Assembly: GCA_020063565.1 (NCBI GenBank)
Contig: JAICDB010000001.1
Location: 97,056 to 161,055, forward strand
DNA: 64,000 nt
Source of the DNA: Clostridiales bacterium
GTDB taxonomy: Bacteria > Bacillota > DSM-16504 > Desulfitibacterales > JAICDB01
Reading direction: 5' to 3'
The first letter of the stretch is position 1. Each line of letters opens with the position of its first letter. The translations under genes were made by a program, and so were the position numbers. The notes under the pieces are model-generated. The model had not been told where the DNA came from. It worked only from the letters and a program-made list of their open reading frames with translations, and ran no database searches. Below are positions 19,593-29,666 of this stretch, piece after piece.

Positions 19593-21414
19593 CGGTTTCA
19601 CTCCCTGGTGGGAGAGTATAAAATATAGGTTATTGATTTTTGGTATTATCATGTCAATTATACCCCTATCATTGCTGGGGTATCTCAGTGTACAGACTGC
19701 CAGAAAAAATTTGGAGCAAAATATCCAAATGCACAATCAGGTCACTTCTCAGCGTCTGGCAGCTGATCTCGAATCCATCATTGGAGGTCAAATCAGACAG
19801 ATTGTTGCTGTAGCCCGTATTGACGGGAAAAGCTTACTTAATAGTGAGAGAAGCAAACAGGAAGGAATATTGTACGGCCTATTGCGAGAAGTTCCATATC
19901 TGGAAGAAGTGTCCCTGGTAGGGGAAGACGGCAGAGAGCTGGCACGTGCCTCCCGACGCCGTGTAGTAGGAAACAGTTTACTGAATATGAAGGATGAAGA
20001 AGCCTTTTTGCAGTTAAAAGAGGGCAATAGCGACTGGTCTAACACTTTTCTGGACAGCTACGGTCAAATAAGGCTTCAAAGAATTATTCCTATAACCAGC
20101 TTAACTGACGGAGATTTCCGGGGTGGCATGATCCTGGAAATCAGTTTGCGCAGAGTTATTGAACAGCTGGCCCAGAGGCAGCCCGAACATAAGGGACGTT
20201 TATTTGTTGTGGACTCAAAAGGAAAATTAATCGGTCATCAGGATTTCAGCCAGGTGCTTAGACAGACGGATGTACGAGACAGCCTTGCAGTTAAAGAATT
20301 TATGCAAGCAGATATTTCCGATAAGATTTCTGCTGTTCGCCGGTACAGTAGTTACGATGGCAAAGAGGTTCTTGGCGGCTTTGCTCCCGTTGCTGGGCTA
20401 GGGTGGGCTGTGATTCAGGAAGTTCCAGTAAAACAAGCATTTGCTCCTGTAAAACAACTGGAAAATCACCTTCTGCTGCTCGGAACAATTATAATTTTAT
20501 TAGCAATAGCAGTAAGTATCTTTTTTGGAATCAGATTTAGCAATTCACTTCGTAATCTGGAGCAGGGAGTTCAAGAGATTAGAAAGGGAAATCTGGACTA
20601 TGAAGTCAGGGTCCAGGGCAGAGATGAATTGAGTCGCCTGGGAGAAACACTAAATATGATGCGAAAGGAACTTCGCACCAGTCGCCAAAAGGAACATGCA
20701 TTGAGGCAGGCCGAAAAACTGTCATCTCTGGGACTTCTGGCATCCGGAGTTGCCCATGAATTGAACAACCCCCTGGGTGTTATCTCCGCTTATGCAGAGG
20801 ATTTACAGGAACAACTTGCTGAAGGCAATGCTCAAGATCTGGTAATTGAGGGTGAACTGCAGTATTACCTGCAGATTATAATTAAGCAGTCAAGAAGATG
20901 TAAGGAAATAATAGGCAATCTCTTAAATTTTGCGCGGAAATCCCGGTCTGAAAATGAAAAAGTTGATCTCAGGCAGGTTGTTGATAATACGCTTCAACTA
21001 GTAAAATATAGAATAGAAAAAAAGGAAATAGCTACAGAAGTAAATATTCCTAACAGTATACCGACCCTAACGGCAAATTTTGGAGATCTGCAGCAGGTGC
21101 TCTTAAATGTTATTACCAATGCTCTGGATGCTTTAGAAACGGGTGGCTGGTTAAAAATCTCTGCAAGTATTGAAGAAAAACATCTTTTTTTGAAAATAAT
21201 GGATAACGGTTCCGGTATAGAGCAGGATGATTTAAACCGGATTTTTGAGCCATTTTTTACTACGAAGGAACCCGGCAGAGGGACCGGTTTGGGCTTATCT
21301 ATCTGTTACGGTATTATGCAAAAAATGGGAGGTAGGATAGCAGTAGAAAGTGTGCCGGGAGAAGGTACCACGGTGACACTTGTTTTTCCGCTTTCAGTAA
21401 GGGAGGGAAAGTAA
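19582..21414 (+). CDS. Membrane sensor histidine kinase (extracytoplasmic Cache-like domain, HAMP, HisKA, HATPase)
   Basis: HAMP segment, H-box [21 protein letters not shown]-box [13 protein letters not shown]-boxes [26 protein letters not shown]. Confidence 0.93.
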   Translation: MRNNGFTPWWESIKYRLLIFGIIMSIIPLSLLGYLSVQTARKNLEQNIQMHNQVTSQRLAADLESIIGGQIRQIVAVARIDGKSLLNSERSKQEGILYGLLREVPYLEEVSLVGEDGRELARASRRRVVGNSLLNMKDEEAFLQLKEGNSDWSNTFLDSYGQIRLQRIIPITSLTDGDFRGGMILEISLRRVIEQLAQRQPEHKGRLFVVDSKGKLIGHQDFSQVLRQTDVRDSLAVKEFMQADISDKISAVRRYSSYDGKEVLGGFAPVAGLGWAVIQEVPVKQAFAPVKQLENHLLLLGTIIILLAIAVSIFFGIRFSNSLRNLEQGVQEIRKGNLDYEVRVQGRDELSRLGETLNMMRKELRTSRQKEHALRQAEKLSSLGLLASGVAHELNNPLGVISAYAEDLQEQLAEGNAQDLVIEGELQYYLQIIIKQSRRCKEIIGNLLNFARKSRSENEKVDLRQVVDNTLQLVKYRIEKKEIATEVNIPNSIPTLTANFGDLQQVLLNVITNALDALETGGWLKISASIEEKHLFLKIMDNGSGIEQDDLNRIFEPFFTTKEPGRGTGLGLSICYGIMQKMGGRIAVESVPGEGTTVTLVFPLSVREGK

Positions 21415-22742
21415 TGACTAAAAAGATACTGATAGTTGATGATGAAGATGATTTTAGAAAGCTTCTTGTTAAGCGCCTTAATCGTAAAAATTATTCTGCC
21501 AGTGGAGCTGCTACAGGTCAGGCTGCACTGGAAATTTTAGCTGATGAAGTGTTTGATGTGGCATTAATAGATCTTAAGATGCCCGGTATGGATGGCCTCG
21601 AGCTGTTACAGCGCATTAAGAAGTCCCAGCCGGAAATGGAAGTAATGGTGTTGACCGGTCACGGGACGACTGAATCGGCGGTTGAGGCCATGAAAAGAGG
21701 AGCCTATGATTATTTAACAAAGCCGGTGGATTTGCAGGAACTTCAGCTCCTCATAGAGAAGGCCAGGGAAAAAGTTATACTTAAAAGAAGGAACAGGGGG
21801 TTAAGCGCTGCCCTGGAAAGGGAAAACATAAAACGCTACCAGGGGATGCTGGGTGTATCAGAGGCTATGGAAAACTTAAGGCAGCTGGTTGGAAAAGTTG
21901 CCGATAGTACCAGCCCAGTACTTGTGGAAGGTGAAAGCGGTGTCGGTAAGGAGTTGGTTTCCAGGGCATTACACTTCGAAAGCCTTAGAGCGGATGCGCC
22001 CTTTATAGTGGTTAACTGTGGCGCGCTGCCCGAGCAACTGTTGGAAAGCGAGCTTTTTGGTCATGAAAAAGGTGCATTTACAGGAGCGCAAACGGCAAAA
22101 TCCGGTCTGGTGGAAATGGCTGACGGGGGAAGTCTTTTTCTGGATGAGGTGGGAGAATTAGCGCTGGGACTGCAGGTTAAGTTGCTGCGCTTTTTGGAAA
22201 ACGGAGAATTTCGCCGTGTAGGAGATAACCGCCTGCGCGGGGTAAAAGTAAGGGTTATAGCAGCTACTAACAGGAAACTGGCAGAGGAGGTCGAGAAGGG
22301 CAACTTTCGTGAAGATCTGTTTTACCGTTTGAATGTTTTAAGGATTAAGGTTCCCCCTTTGCGTGAGAGAAAGGAGGATATTCCGCTTCTGGCAGATTTC
22401 TTTTTGAAAAAGAACGCTCCTCAAAAAAAGTTGACAAAAGAAGCAATAGAGGCATTACAAAACCATGACTTTCCGGGAAACGTTCGAGAACTGGCCAATC
22501 TAATAGAGCGTGGAGCGCTTTTGGCAGAAGGTGACTTAATTGCTCCCGAGGATTTGTTTGGCAGTTTGGAGAAAAAACCTCAGTCCAGGCCTCTTACTTT
22601 GGCTGAACTTGAGAAGGAGCATATCAAAAAGACTCTGGATAGTTGCAATTGGAATAAAACAAAAACTGCGGAGCTGCTCGATATCAGTGTTCGCAATCTG
22701 TATCGTAAAATAGAAACATACGGGCTTAAACCTGATCAATAG
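21414..22742 (+). CDS. Sigma54-dependent response regulator (NtrC/AtoC family)
   Basis: REC domain (ILIVDDEDDF, ALIDLKMPGMDG), AAA+ GESGVGKE and GAFTGA motifs, Fis-type HTH C-terminus; stop/start overlap with the kinase gene. Confidence 0.97.
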   Translation: MTKKILIVDDEDDFRKLLVKRLNRKNYSASGAATGQAALEILADEVFDVALIDLKMPGMDGLELLQRIKKSQPEMEVMVLTGHGTTESAVEAMKRGAYDYLTKPVDLQELQLLIEKAREKVILKRRNRGLSAALERENIKRYQGMLGVSEAMENLRQLVGKVADSTSPVLVEGESGVGKELVSRALHFESLRADAPFIVVNCGALPEQLLESELFGHEKGAFTGAQTAKSGLVEMADGGSLFLDEVGELALGLQVKLLRFLENGEFRRVGDNRLRGVKVRVIAATNRKLAEEVEKGNFREDLFYRLNVLRIKVPPLRERKEDIPLLADFFLKKNAPQKKLTKEAIEALQNHDFPGNVRELANLIERGALLAEGDLIAPEDLFGSLEKKPQSRPLTLAELEKEHIKKTLDSCNWNKTKTAELLDISVRNLYRKIETYGLKPDQ

Positions 22743-22759
22743 TTATTGCTCGTTTTTTA

Positions 22760-22800
22760 TGACATTTTGTCGCTTGAGATGACAAAATGTCATATTTTTT
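22760..22800 (+). terminator. Inverted repeat acting as probable terminator of the regulator gene; also contains two dyads
   Basis: TGACATTTTGTC-GCTTGAGA-TGACAAAATGTCA followed by TATTTTTTT. Confidence 0.7.
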
Positions 22801-22846
22801 TGCCCGGAGTGCCGCCTGAAACCCCTGAAATACGGGACTTAAATTC

Positions 22847-22862
22847 TGGCATATTTTTTGCT
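22847..22862 (+). promoter_or_regulatory. Sigma54 (-24/-12) promoter of the molybdoenzyme operon
   Basis: TGGCAT-ATTTT-TTGCT, GG and GC 12 nt apart, 40 nt upstream of the first gene and directly after a sigma54 activator gene. Confidence 0.82.
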
Positions 22863-22901
22863 CCTAACTTAATGGTAAAGTTATAAAAAATTTGGAGGAG
22901 A

Positions 22902-23624
22902 GTGATTAATTTGCAAAAAGTAACGCGCCGGCAACTTTTTGATAAATTATTTCTCAGGGCGCAGGCGGCAGAAAGGAGTGAAAAGAAGCCAAAGCCAAGG
23001 TGGGCTATGGTTATCGATTTAAAGAAGTGTATCGGATGCGATACCTGTACGGTTTCCTGTAAGGCGGAAAATCGTACCCCGCCCGGTGTCACGTATAATG
23101 TTGTACTTACAGAAGAAAAAGGCGAAACACCACATGTAACCCTGGTACACATTCCCAGGCCATGTATGCAATGTGACCGGCCTCCCTGTGCACAGGTCTG
23201 TCCTGTAAAAGCCACTTACAAACTGAAAAACGGCATTACTGCCATTGATTATGAGCGTTGTATTGGCTGTCGTTATTGTATTACGGCCTGTCCTTACGGA
23301 GCACGTTACTTTGACTTTGGGGAAAGTTATGTAACAGAAATGTTGGGTTATGAGGAAATTCAGGCTCCCGAGTACGGTGTTCAGCGTGGAAAACGCCAGG
23401 GACAGAAAGCACCCCAGGGAACAGCGCGCAAATGCCATTTCTGTTTTCACCGCTTACAGCGGGACGAGGAACCGGCATGTGTTGAAACATGTTTGGGGGA
23501 TGCCCGTTATTTTGGCGATTTAAATGATCCAAACAGTATTGTCAGCAAGCTGGCAAAAAGTCCCCGAGCTTTTCATCTCAAAGAAGAAATGGGAACTCAT
23601 CCGCGGGTAATTTATCTTAAGTGA
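22902..23624 (+). CDS. 4Fe-4S dicluster electron-transfer subunit (TtrB/NrfC/PhsB type)
   Basis: Four Cys clusters: CIGCDTCTVSCKAEN, CMQCDRPPCAQVCPV, CIGCRYCITACPYGARY, CHFCFHRLQRDEEPACVETC. Confidence 0.93.
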   Translation: MINLQKVTRRQLFDKLFLRAQAAERSEKKPKPRWAMVIDLKKCIGCDTCTVSCKAENRTPPGVTYNVVLTEEKGETPHVTLVHIPRPCMQCDRPPCAQVCPVKATYKLKNGITAIDYERCIGCRYCITACPYGARYFDFGESYVTEMLGYEEIQAPEYGVQRGKRQGQKAPQGTARKCHFCFHRLQRDEEPACVETCLGDARYFGDLNDPNSIVSKLAKSPRAFHLKEEMGTHPRVIYLK

Positions 23625-23625
23625 G

Positions 23626-24885
23626 GTGATAGTGATGTCAATCCAAATAAATCAAATGAAAAAAAATATGTTTCAAAGCGGTAAAAAACCATTGTTAACC
23701 CTGTGGTATGTTTTTCTGATTGCTGTATTGGCCTTGGGAGCAGTGGCAGTTGGATTACGTTTTAGCCAGGGTCTGGCAACCACGCATCTGACAAGCGCTA
23801 TGCCCTGGGGAGCCTGGGTGGCATTTTATATTTATTTTGTAGGTATGAGCGCCGGAGCATTTTTACTATCTTCTCTCATTCATGTTTTTGATATGGAGCA
23901 TCTGGAAGAAGTAGGAAGAGATGCTACTTTGGTAGCCATTATCTGTATGATACTGGCACTCTGCTTTATTCTGCTTGATTTGGGCCACATGGAGCGATTC
24001 TGGCATTCCCTGTGGTACTGGAATTTTACCAGTATCCTATCCTGGGAGGTACGCTTTTACGGTCTATATATCCTATTATTGCTGGCCGAGCTGTATTTTG
24101 CCCTGCGGCACGACCTGGTATTGGCATCTAGGGGTGAGGGCTTGAAAGCTACTTTAGCCGGAATATTGAAACTGGGAAGTAACGATACTTCTGCTGAAGG
24201 ACAAGAAAGGGACAAAAGGATGCTTAAGATTTTGGGTAGTATAGGAATTCCAATTGCAATCTTTGGTGTTCACGGTGGAACCGGAGTTCTATTTGCAGTG
24301 GTTAAGGCGCAAGCCTATTGGAACAGCGCACTTTTCCCGGTGGTATTTGTTATTTCCGCCCTGGTTTCAGGTACGGCGCTCTTGACAGCACTGTATGTTA
24401 TTAGAAGCAGAATCTCCGGTAAAGAAATCGATATATCCCTTGTGAAATCCCTGGCGGGGTGGATGGTACTTTTTCTATTAATTGATGTGGGTCTCCAATT
24501 TTTTGAAATTTTGATAGGCGCTTATGGCCTTGAAGAACAGGAATTGGCTACTCTGGCTGCAATTTTTGCAAGTGATTTTTCCTGGTCTTACTGGGGTGTT
24601 CAGATGGGTATCGGTGTACTGGTGCCGTTAATTTTATACTTTAACCCCGGTACTCGGAGGTCTCCTACAGCAATGATGCTGGCAGGAATTGCTGTTGTGA
24701 TAGGTATTCTCGGGGTGCGCTTTAATATTGTAGTGCCTGCCCTGACAGTACCGGTTCTTAAGGGTTTGCCCTCCGGCTATTATTACCCTACCTGGGTGGA
24801 GTGGGCCAGTAGCGGCGGAATTATAGGTTTGGGATTGTTACTTTATACTCTGGCAATAAGGTATTTGCCGATAGATGTAGAATAA
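23626..24885 (+). CDS. NrfD/PsrC-family membrane quinol-oxidising subunit
   Basis: Polytopic membrane protein, position between B and A subunits; NrfD-like segments (GAWVAFYIYFVGMSAGAFLLSSLIHVF, LLDLGHMERFWHSLWYWNFTSILSWEV). Confidence 0.9.
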   Translation: MIVMSIQINQMKKNMFQSGKKPLLTLWYVFLIAVLALGAVAVGLRFSQGLATTHLTSAMPWGAWVAFYIYFVGMSAGAFLLSSLIHVFDMEHLEEVGRDATLVAIICMILALCFILLDLGHMERFWHSLWYWNFTSILSWEVRFYGLYILLLLAELYFALRHDLVLASRGEGLKATLAGILKLGSNDTSAEGQERDKRMLKILGSIGIPIAIFGVHGGTGVLFAVVKAQAYWNSALFPVVFVISALVSGTALLTALYVIRSRISGKEIDISLVKSLAGWMVLFLLIDVGLQFFEILIGAYGLEEQELATLAAIFASDFSWSYWGVQMGIGVLVPLILYFNPGTRRSPTAMMLAGIAVVIGILGVRFNIVVPALTVPVLKGLPSGYYYPTWVEWASSGGIIGLGLLLYTLAIRYLPIDVE

Positions 24886-24906
24886 AATTTTGTGAAATTA
24901 GATGGG

Positions 24907-27900
24907 AGGTATAATATGAGCCAAGAAAAGAAATGCAAACTAACAAGAAGAAAATTCCTAAAAGGTGGTCTGGCTGTTGGTGGCTTAACCCTACTGACAC
25001 CCGCCTTTGCTTCACAGGGAGTAGAGAGTAATTCAGGAATTGAAAAACTGTGGTTAGATGATCCCCATGGAACAGGAAATGATAAAGATGAATACGATGC
25101 CACAAATGTAATTTATAGCCTTTGTGAGCAGTGTAACACTCACTGTACCTTAAAGGCTGTTGTAACAGAGGCAGGGGTTGCTGCTTCACCGGCAGTTGTA
25201 AGAAAAATTGCCGGCAACCCGTACAGCCCTTTAAATACCCAGCCATTCGGACAAATTCCGTATGATACTTCACCTGAAAAGGCAGCCAAGGGATACGGCA
25301 AGCTTGGCAAAGATGGCAGGGGGTTTCGAGGTGGACGAACCTGTCTGAAAGGACAGGCCGGTATTCAGACTACATTTGATAATTTACGAATTAAGCAGCC
25401 TTTAAAACGGGTTGGCCCCAGAGGAAGCGGCAAATTTAAGAGCATTTCCTGGCAACAGGCAATCACAGAAATCGTAGAAGGAAGCGATTTGGGTACACCC
25501 GGTTTAAAGGATATCTGGGCTTATGTTTCCAAAGAACAGGTTATGGCTGATTGGGAAAAGGTTAAAAATGGAGAACTTAGTCAGGAAAAGTTTGACGAGC
25601 TTTATAAAGATAAGCTGATTGATACCAGGCATCCTGATTTTGGCCCAAAGTCCAACCAGGTTGTCAGTCTGGTGGGAGACAGGCGGGATTTTATCCAGAA
25701 ACGCTTTTGGTCAAAATCGCTTGGCAGCGTTAATACCATTCACCATGGTGGAATCTGCGGTATGAGCGGCGTTCAGGGCAATATTCACTCCTTTACCGGG
25801 GGAAAGAAAAAGCGGATGTATTCAGATGTAGATAATGCAGAGTTTGTTATCATCTGGGGTACCGATCCTTTTGTAGCAAATAAAGGTCCTACCTGGCTTG
25901 CGCCTAAATTTGTGAATGCACTAGCAAGGGGCATGAAGCTGGCAGTTGTTGATCCACGCATGAGCAAAGCCGCGGAAAAAGCCCATATTTGGGTTCCCAT
26001 CTTACCGGGTACAGATGCGGCTCTGGCAATGGGTATGGCAAGATGGATTATTGAGAACAAGCGCTTTGACAGGCGTTATTTGGAAAATCCCAATAAAAAG
26101 GCAGCTGAGGCAGACGGTGAGCCTACCTGGTCTGATGCTACGCACCTTGTTAACTTAAGTGACCCCAAACGACCCAAATTGAAGGCTGCAGATCTTGGCA
26201 TTGGAAGTAAAGACCAGTATGTTGTTGTGCAAAACGGCCAACCGGTTCCCCACGACCAGGCAGCTGAAGGTACCCTTGAAGTTGATACCACAATAAATGG
26301 TATTAGAGTGAAGTCTGCTTTTACGCTTTTTAAAGAAAGGGTATTTGAAAAGACCCTTGAGGAATATGCTAAAATCTGTGATATTACAGTGGAAAAAATA
26401 ATTGAGCTGGCACGAGAGTTCACTTCCTATGGTAAAAAGGCGTCCATCACTTCCTACCGGGGGCCGGCAATGCATACCAACGGTTTTTATAATTTGCGGG
26501 CCATTAATTGTCTCAATCACCTTTTGGGAAATTACGACTGGAAGGGTGGAAGCATCAGCAGCGGTGCTAAATACCAGTGTTTTAAAGGTCAGTATGATGT
26601 TCTCAATATGCCGAGAACTCTAAAACCATGGGGTACTACCATTTTCCGGAAAGGATCCTATGAAAAAAGCAGCCTTTTTGAAAAAGACGGCTACCCGGCA
26701 AAAAGACCCTGGTTCCCGTATTCCAATCATGTAACTCAAGAAGTGTTACCGAGTATTGACCAGGAGTATCCTTACGGCATAAAGGCGCTTTTTATCCACC
26801 GGATTTCACCGGTCCTATCTGTGGCGGGAGGTAATAAGCAGCAGGAGGTTTTGAAGGACACTAAAAAAATACCTTTGCTGGTGGTTTCGGATATTACAAT
26901 GAGCGAAACCGCTTCCGTAGCGGATTATGTATTACCTGACCTGACTTATCTTGAAAGGTGGGGTCTGGAGAGCATTTATCCCAATCAGCCCTTGAAGCTC
27001 AGCCATATCCAGCAGCCGGTTACCAGGGCATTTGACGGTCCACGAGCTTTCGAAGACTCTTTAATCGAAATTGGTAAAGAGCTGGGGTTGCCGGGTGTAG
27101 GTAAAAATGCTTTTCCTGACGGCAGCGACCTGAATAATGCGGAAGATTTCTATCTTAAAGTGGTGGCAAATATTGCATTTGACGGCCAACCGGTGCCGGA
27201 CGCCGATGCCAGGGAAGAGGAGATATTCAAGCAGTCACGTAAAAAGGCGCTGGGCCCATACTTTGATGAAAATAAATGGCGGAAGGCTGTAAAAGCGCAC
27301 GAGTGGAAGAAGGTAGTCTATGTTCTTAACAGGGGCGGTAGATTTGAAGCTCCCGGTAATGAATACGAAGGAGAATATTTGAAATACAAGTTTGCAGGCC
27401 AGGCGGACTTCTACCGTGAAGATGTGGCTAAAGGTCGTCATTCTTACAGCGGGGAGTTTTTTGACGGGCTACCGCGAATTGAGAGCACAAGGTTCTATAA
27501 TGGCAATAATGTTGGAGACGATCAATTTCCGCTGCAGCTTATCAACTGGAAAGCAAGGCATATCGGTACCCACCGCAATATCAGCGACGCCTGGCTCCGT
27601 GAAATTGATGAAGAAAACTTCCTCTGGATTAATCCGCAGGATGCTAAAGTACGAGGTTTAGCCGACGGAGACAGGGTAATAATTAAGTCTGCCAGTTTCA
27701 AAGTGGAAGGAAGGGTACGAATAACCGGTAGAATAAGGCAGGGAGTTGTTGGCAGTTCCTATAACTATGGACATTTCGCTTACGGCTCTGCCCCCTACAG
27801 GTTGGATGGCAGAGTTACTGATACTGACCCTGCTTACGGGCATGTCCCCTGGGCGGTATCTCAAAATAACGGCTATGCCGGACGCAGAAACGCCGGTTTC

Positions 27901-28014
27901 AGTAATAATGACCTGCAGAGAGCCGATGAAAGCTTTAAACTTGGATGTCTGTCCGATCCGATCGGAGGAGGAGCATCGCAGCTTGATACTAAGGTAGAAG
28001 TTATCAAAGCCTAA
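24907..28014 (+). CDS. Tat-exported molybdopterin oxidoreductase, catalytic subunit (TtrA/SrdA/ArrA-like)
   Basis: Tat motif LTRRKFLKGGLAVGG; CEQCNTHCTLKA...C 4Fe-4S motif; long DMSO-reductase-family protein with NAEFVIIWGTDPFVANKGP and C-terminal molydopterin-binding domain. Probable start ATG 24916; exact start uncertain. Confidence 0.9.
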   Translation, partial: RYNMSQEKKCKLTRRKFLKGGLAVGGLTLLTPAFASQGVESNSGIEKLWLDDPHGTGNDKDEYDATNVIYSLCEQCNTHCTLKAVVTEAGVAASPAVVRKIAGNPYSPLNTQPFGQIPYDTSPEKAAKGYGKLGKDGRGFRGGRTCLKGQAGIQTTFDNLRIKQPLKRVGPRGSGKFKSISWQQAITEIVEGSDLGTPGLKDIWAYVSKEQVMADWEKVKNGELSQEKFDELYKDKLIDTRHPDFGPKSNQVVSLVGDRRDFIQKRFWSKSLGSVNTIHHGGICGMSGVQGNIHSFTGGKKKRMYSDVDNAEFVIIWGTDPFVANKGPTWLAPKFVNALARGMKLAVVDPRMSKAAEKAHIWVPILPGTDAALAMGMARWIIENKRFDRRYLENPNKKAAEADGEPTWSDATHLVNLSDPKRPKLKAADLGIGSKDQYVVVQNGQPVPHDQAAEGTLEVDTTINGIRVKSAFTLFKERVFEKTLEEYAKICDITVEKIIELAREFTSYGKKASITSYRGPAMHTNGFYNLRAINCLNHLLGNYDWKGGSISSGAKYQCFKGQYDVLNMPRTLKPWGTTIFRKGSYEKSSLFEKDGYPAKRPWFPYSNHVTQEVLPSIDQEYPYGIKALFIHRISPVLSVAGGNKQQEVLKDTKKIPLLVVSDITMSETASVADYVLPDLTYLERWGLESIYPNQPLKLSHIQQPVTRAFDGPRAFEDSLIEIGKELGLPGVGKNAFPDGSDLNNAEDFYLKVVANIAFDGQPVPDADAREEEIFKQSRKKALGPYFDENKWRKAVKAHEWKKVVYVLNRGGRFEAPGNEYEGEYLKYKFAGQADFYREDVAKGRHSYSGEFFDGLPRIESTRFYNGNNVGDDQFPLQLINWKARHIGTHRNISDAWLREIDEENFLWINPQDAKVRGLADGDRVIIKSASFKVEGRVRITGRIRQGVVGSSYNYGHFAYGSAPYRLDGRVTDTDPAYGHVPWAVSQNNGYAGRRNAGFSNNDLQRADESFKLGCLSDPIGGGASQLDTKVEVIKA

Positions 28015-28020
28015 AAATAA

Positions 28021-28047
28021 TGAGGTTCCCTGGATGGGAACCTCCTC
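28021..28047. terminator. Hairpin between convergent genes
   Basis: GAGGTTCCC-TGGAT-GGGAACCTC; minus-strand side followed by ATTATTTTT. Confidence 0.65.
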
Positions 28048-28067
28048 TAATAACTATGATAATTTAG

Positions 28068-28325
28068 TTAAAATACCATTTTCCTTACCTTTACACCATT
28101 TACTTCACTTAACTTGTTTTCCAGCTCTTGGGATTTTGAACCGCTATTCTGCATTAATTCTAACAATATTAACCCTTTTTCAGTACAGTGATCATCATCT
28201 TCCATCATTTGATGTAATCCCAATCTGGTCCTGATAATACATCCGTATTCAGTAAGTATTTGTTGAACTTGTGTAGCATCTTCAAAACGATTGCCGACTT
28301 GTATTCCCATAACTATATTTTCCAT
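28068..28325 (-). CDS. Small TM1266-like protein (putative iron-only hydrogenase system regulator family)
   Basis: ENIVMGIQVGNRFEDATQVQQILTEYGCIIRTRLGLHQ...; start set to ATG after GAGGTGAG. Confidence 0.6.
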   Translation of the reverse strand: MENIVMGIQVGNRFEDATQVQQILTEYGCIIRTRLGLHQMMEDDDHCTEKGLILLELMQNSGSKSQELENKLSEVNGVKVRKMVF

Positions 28326-28471
28326 TATACTCACCTCATTCTTAGAATTTCTAAAGATATTTAAATTTATACACTAATTCTAGGAAATGCCCTAAAAATT
28401 AAAAAAATTTATTTTTTCAGTTGACCGGTGACAGTAAATAGCATATAATTAACTAGAAATTAATAGCATGC

Positions 28472-28505
28472 ATCTTTAAATTAGTCCTGTGAGGCTAGTA
28501 AGATT
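28472..28505 (+). promoter_or_regulatory. PyrR-type binding loop 1
   Basis: ATCTT-TAAATTAGTCCTGTGAGGCTAGT-AAGAT; PyrR-like core GTCCTGTGAGGCT. Confidence 0.8.
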
Positions 28506-28529
28506 TAATAAATTATAGGGATAGTATAC

Positions 28530-28564
28530 CCTGCTTGCTGTGCTCACAGTGAGCAGGTTTTTTT
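28530..28564 (+). terminator. Attenuator terminator 1 of the pyr leader
   Basis: CCTGCTTGCTG-TGCTCA-CAGTGAGCAGG followed by TTTTTTT. Confidence 0.85.
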
Positions 28565-28583
28565 ACAACTCAATAAATTATCT

Positions 28584-28619
28584 ACCTTTTAAATTGGTCC
28601 GGCGAGGCCAGTAAAGGTT
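28584..28619 (+). promoter_or_regulatory. PyrR-type binding loop 2
   Basis: ACCTTT-TAAATTGGTCCGGCGAGGCCAGT-AAAGGT; core GGTCCGGCGAGGCCAGTAAAGG. Confidence 0.88.
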
Positions 28620-28666
28620 ATCTATCCATAGTTATAATTTCTACTTCATAAAGTAGGCGATAGTGT

Positions 28667-28697
28667 AACCCCTTTGCCGGACGGCAAAGGGGTTTTT
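28667..28697 (+). terminator. Attenuator terminator 2 of the pyr leader
   Basis: AACCCCTTTGCCG-GA-CGGCAAAGGGGTT followed by TTTT. Confidence 0.92.
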
Positions 28698-28721
28698 TGA
28701 TGAAAAAAAGGGGGTCAAAGA

Positions 28722-29666
28722 ATGGGGATCAAAACCAAGGATTTGCTTGGCTTGAAAAATATTTCCAAGGAAGAGATTGAACTTATTTTGAACACTGCGG
28801 AATCCATGGAAGAAATCATTTACAGGGATGTAAAAAAACTCCCGACATTGCGGGGAAAATCAGTTGTAAGTCTCTTTTATGAACCAAGCACAAGGACAAG
28901 GTCATCCTTTGAGCTGGCCGGAAAATACCTGGGGGCAGATACCATGAATATGGGCGTTTCAAGCAGTTCCGTCAAGAAAGGAGAGACCCTGATAGATACC
29001 GGAAGGACACTTGATGCCATGGGAATTGACATGGTGGTAATCAGACACCCTGCCGCCGGAGCTCCGAAGCTTCTCGGAGAAAATATTAAGGCCAGGGTTA
29101 TAAATGCCGGAGACGGTTATCATGAGCATCCTACCCAGGCGCTTTTAGACATGTACACAATGCGGAAAAAGTTTGGTGAGTTACAGGGTTTGACCGTTGC
29201 GATTATAGGTGACATACTCCATAGCAGGGTAGTACGGTCCAACATCTGGGGCCTTACTAAAATGGGGGCGGAAGTTATTGTATGCGGTCCTCCCACCCTT
29301 TTGCCTGCCGACATAGCAGCTACCGGTGTTAGAGTGGTGACTTCCTTTGAAGATGCACTGCGTGATGCAGATGTGATCATGATGCTTCGCATCCAACTGG
29401 AAAGACAGCAGAAGGGTCTTTTTCCTTCAAAAAGAGAGTATGCCAAAATGTACGGCTTAAATAAAGAAACTCTCAGTTTAGCAAAGAAAGATGCCATGGT
29501 TATGCATCCCGGACCAATTAACCGGGGAGTAGAGATTAGTCCTGAAGTATATGAAAGCGTACAGTCAGTTATTGATGAGCAGGTAACTGCCGGAGTAGCG
29601 GTTCGCATGGCTCTTCTTTATCTCATGATGGGGAGTGATTTTGAAGATGAAAAGGCTAGTTCTTAA
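28722..29666 (+). CDS. pyrB: Aspartate carbamoyltransferase catalytic subunit
   Basis: [43 protein letters not shown]. Confidence 0.98.
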   Translation: MGIKTKDLLGLKNISKEEIELILNTAESMEEIIYRDVKKLPTLRGKSVVSLFYEPSTRTRSSFELAGKYLGADTMNMGVSSSSVKKGETLIDTGRTLDAMGIDMVVIRHPAAGAPKLLGENIKARVINAGDGYHEHPTQALLDMYTMRKKFGELQGLTVAIIGDILHSRVVRSNIWGLTKMGAEVIVCGPPTLLPADIAATGVRVVTSFEDALRDADVIMMLRIQLERQQKGLFPSKREYAKMYGLNKETLSLAKKDAMVMHPGPINRGVEISPEVYESVQSVIDEQVTAGVAVRMALLYLMMGSDFEDEKASS

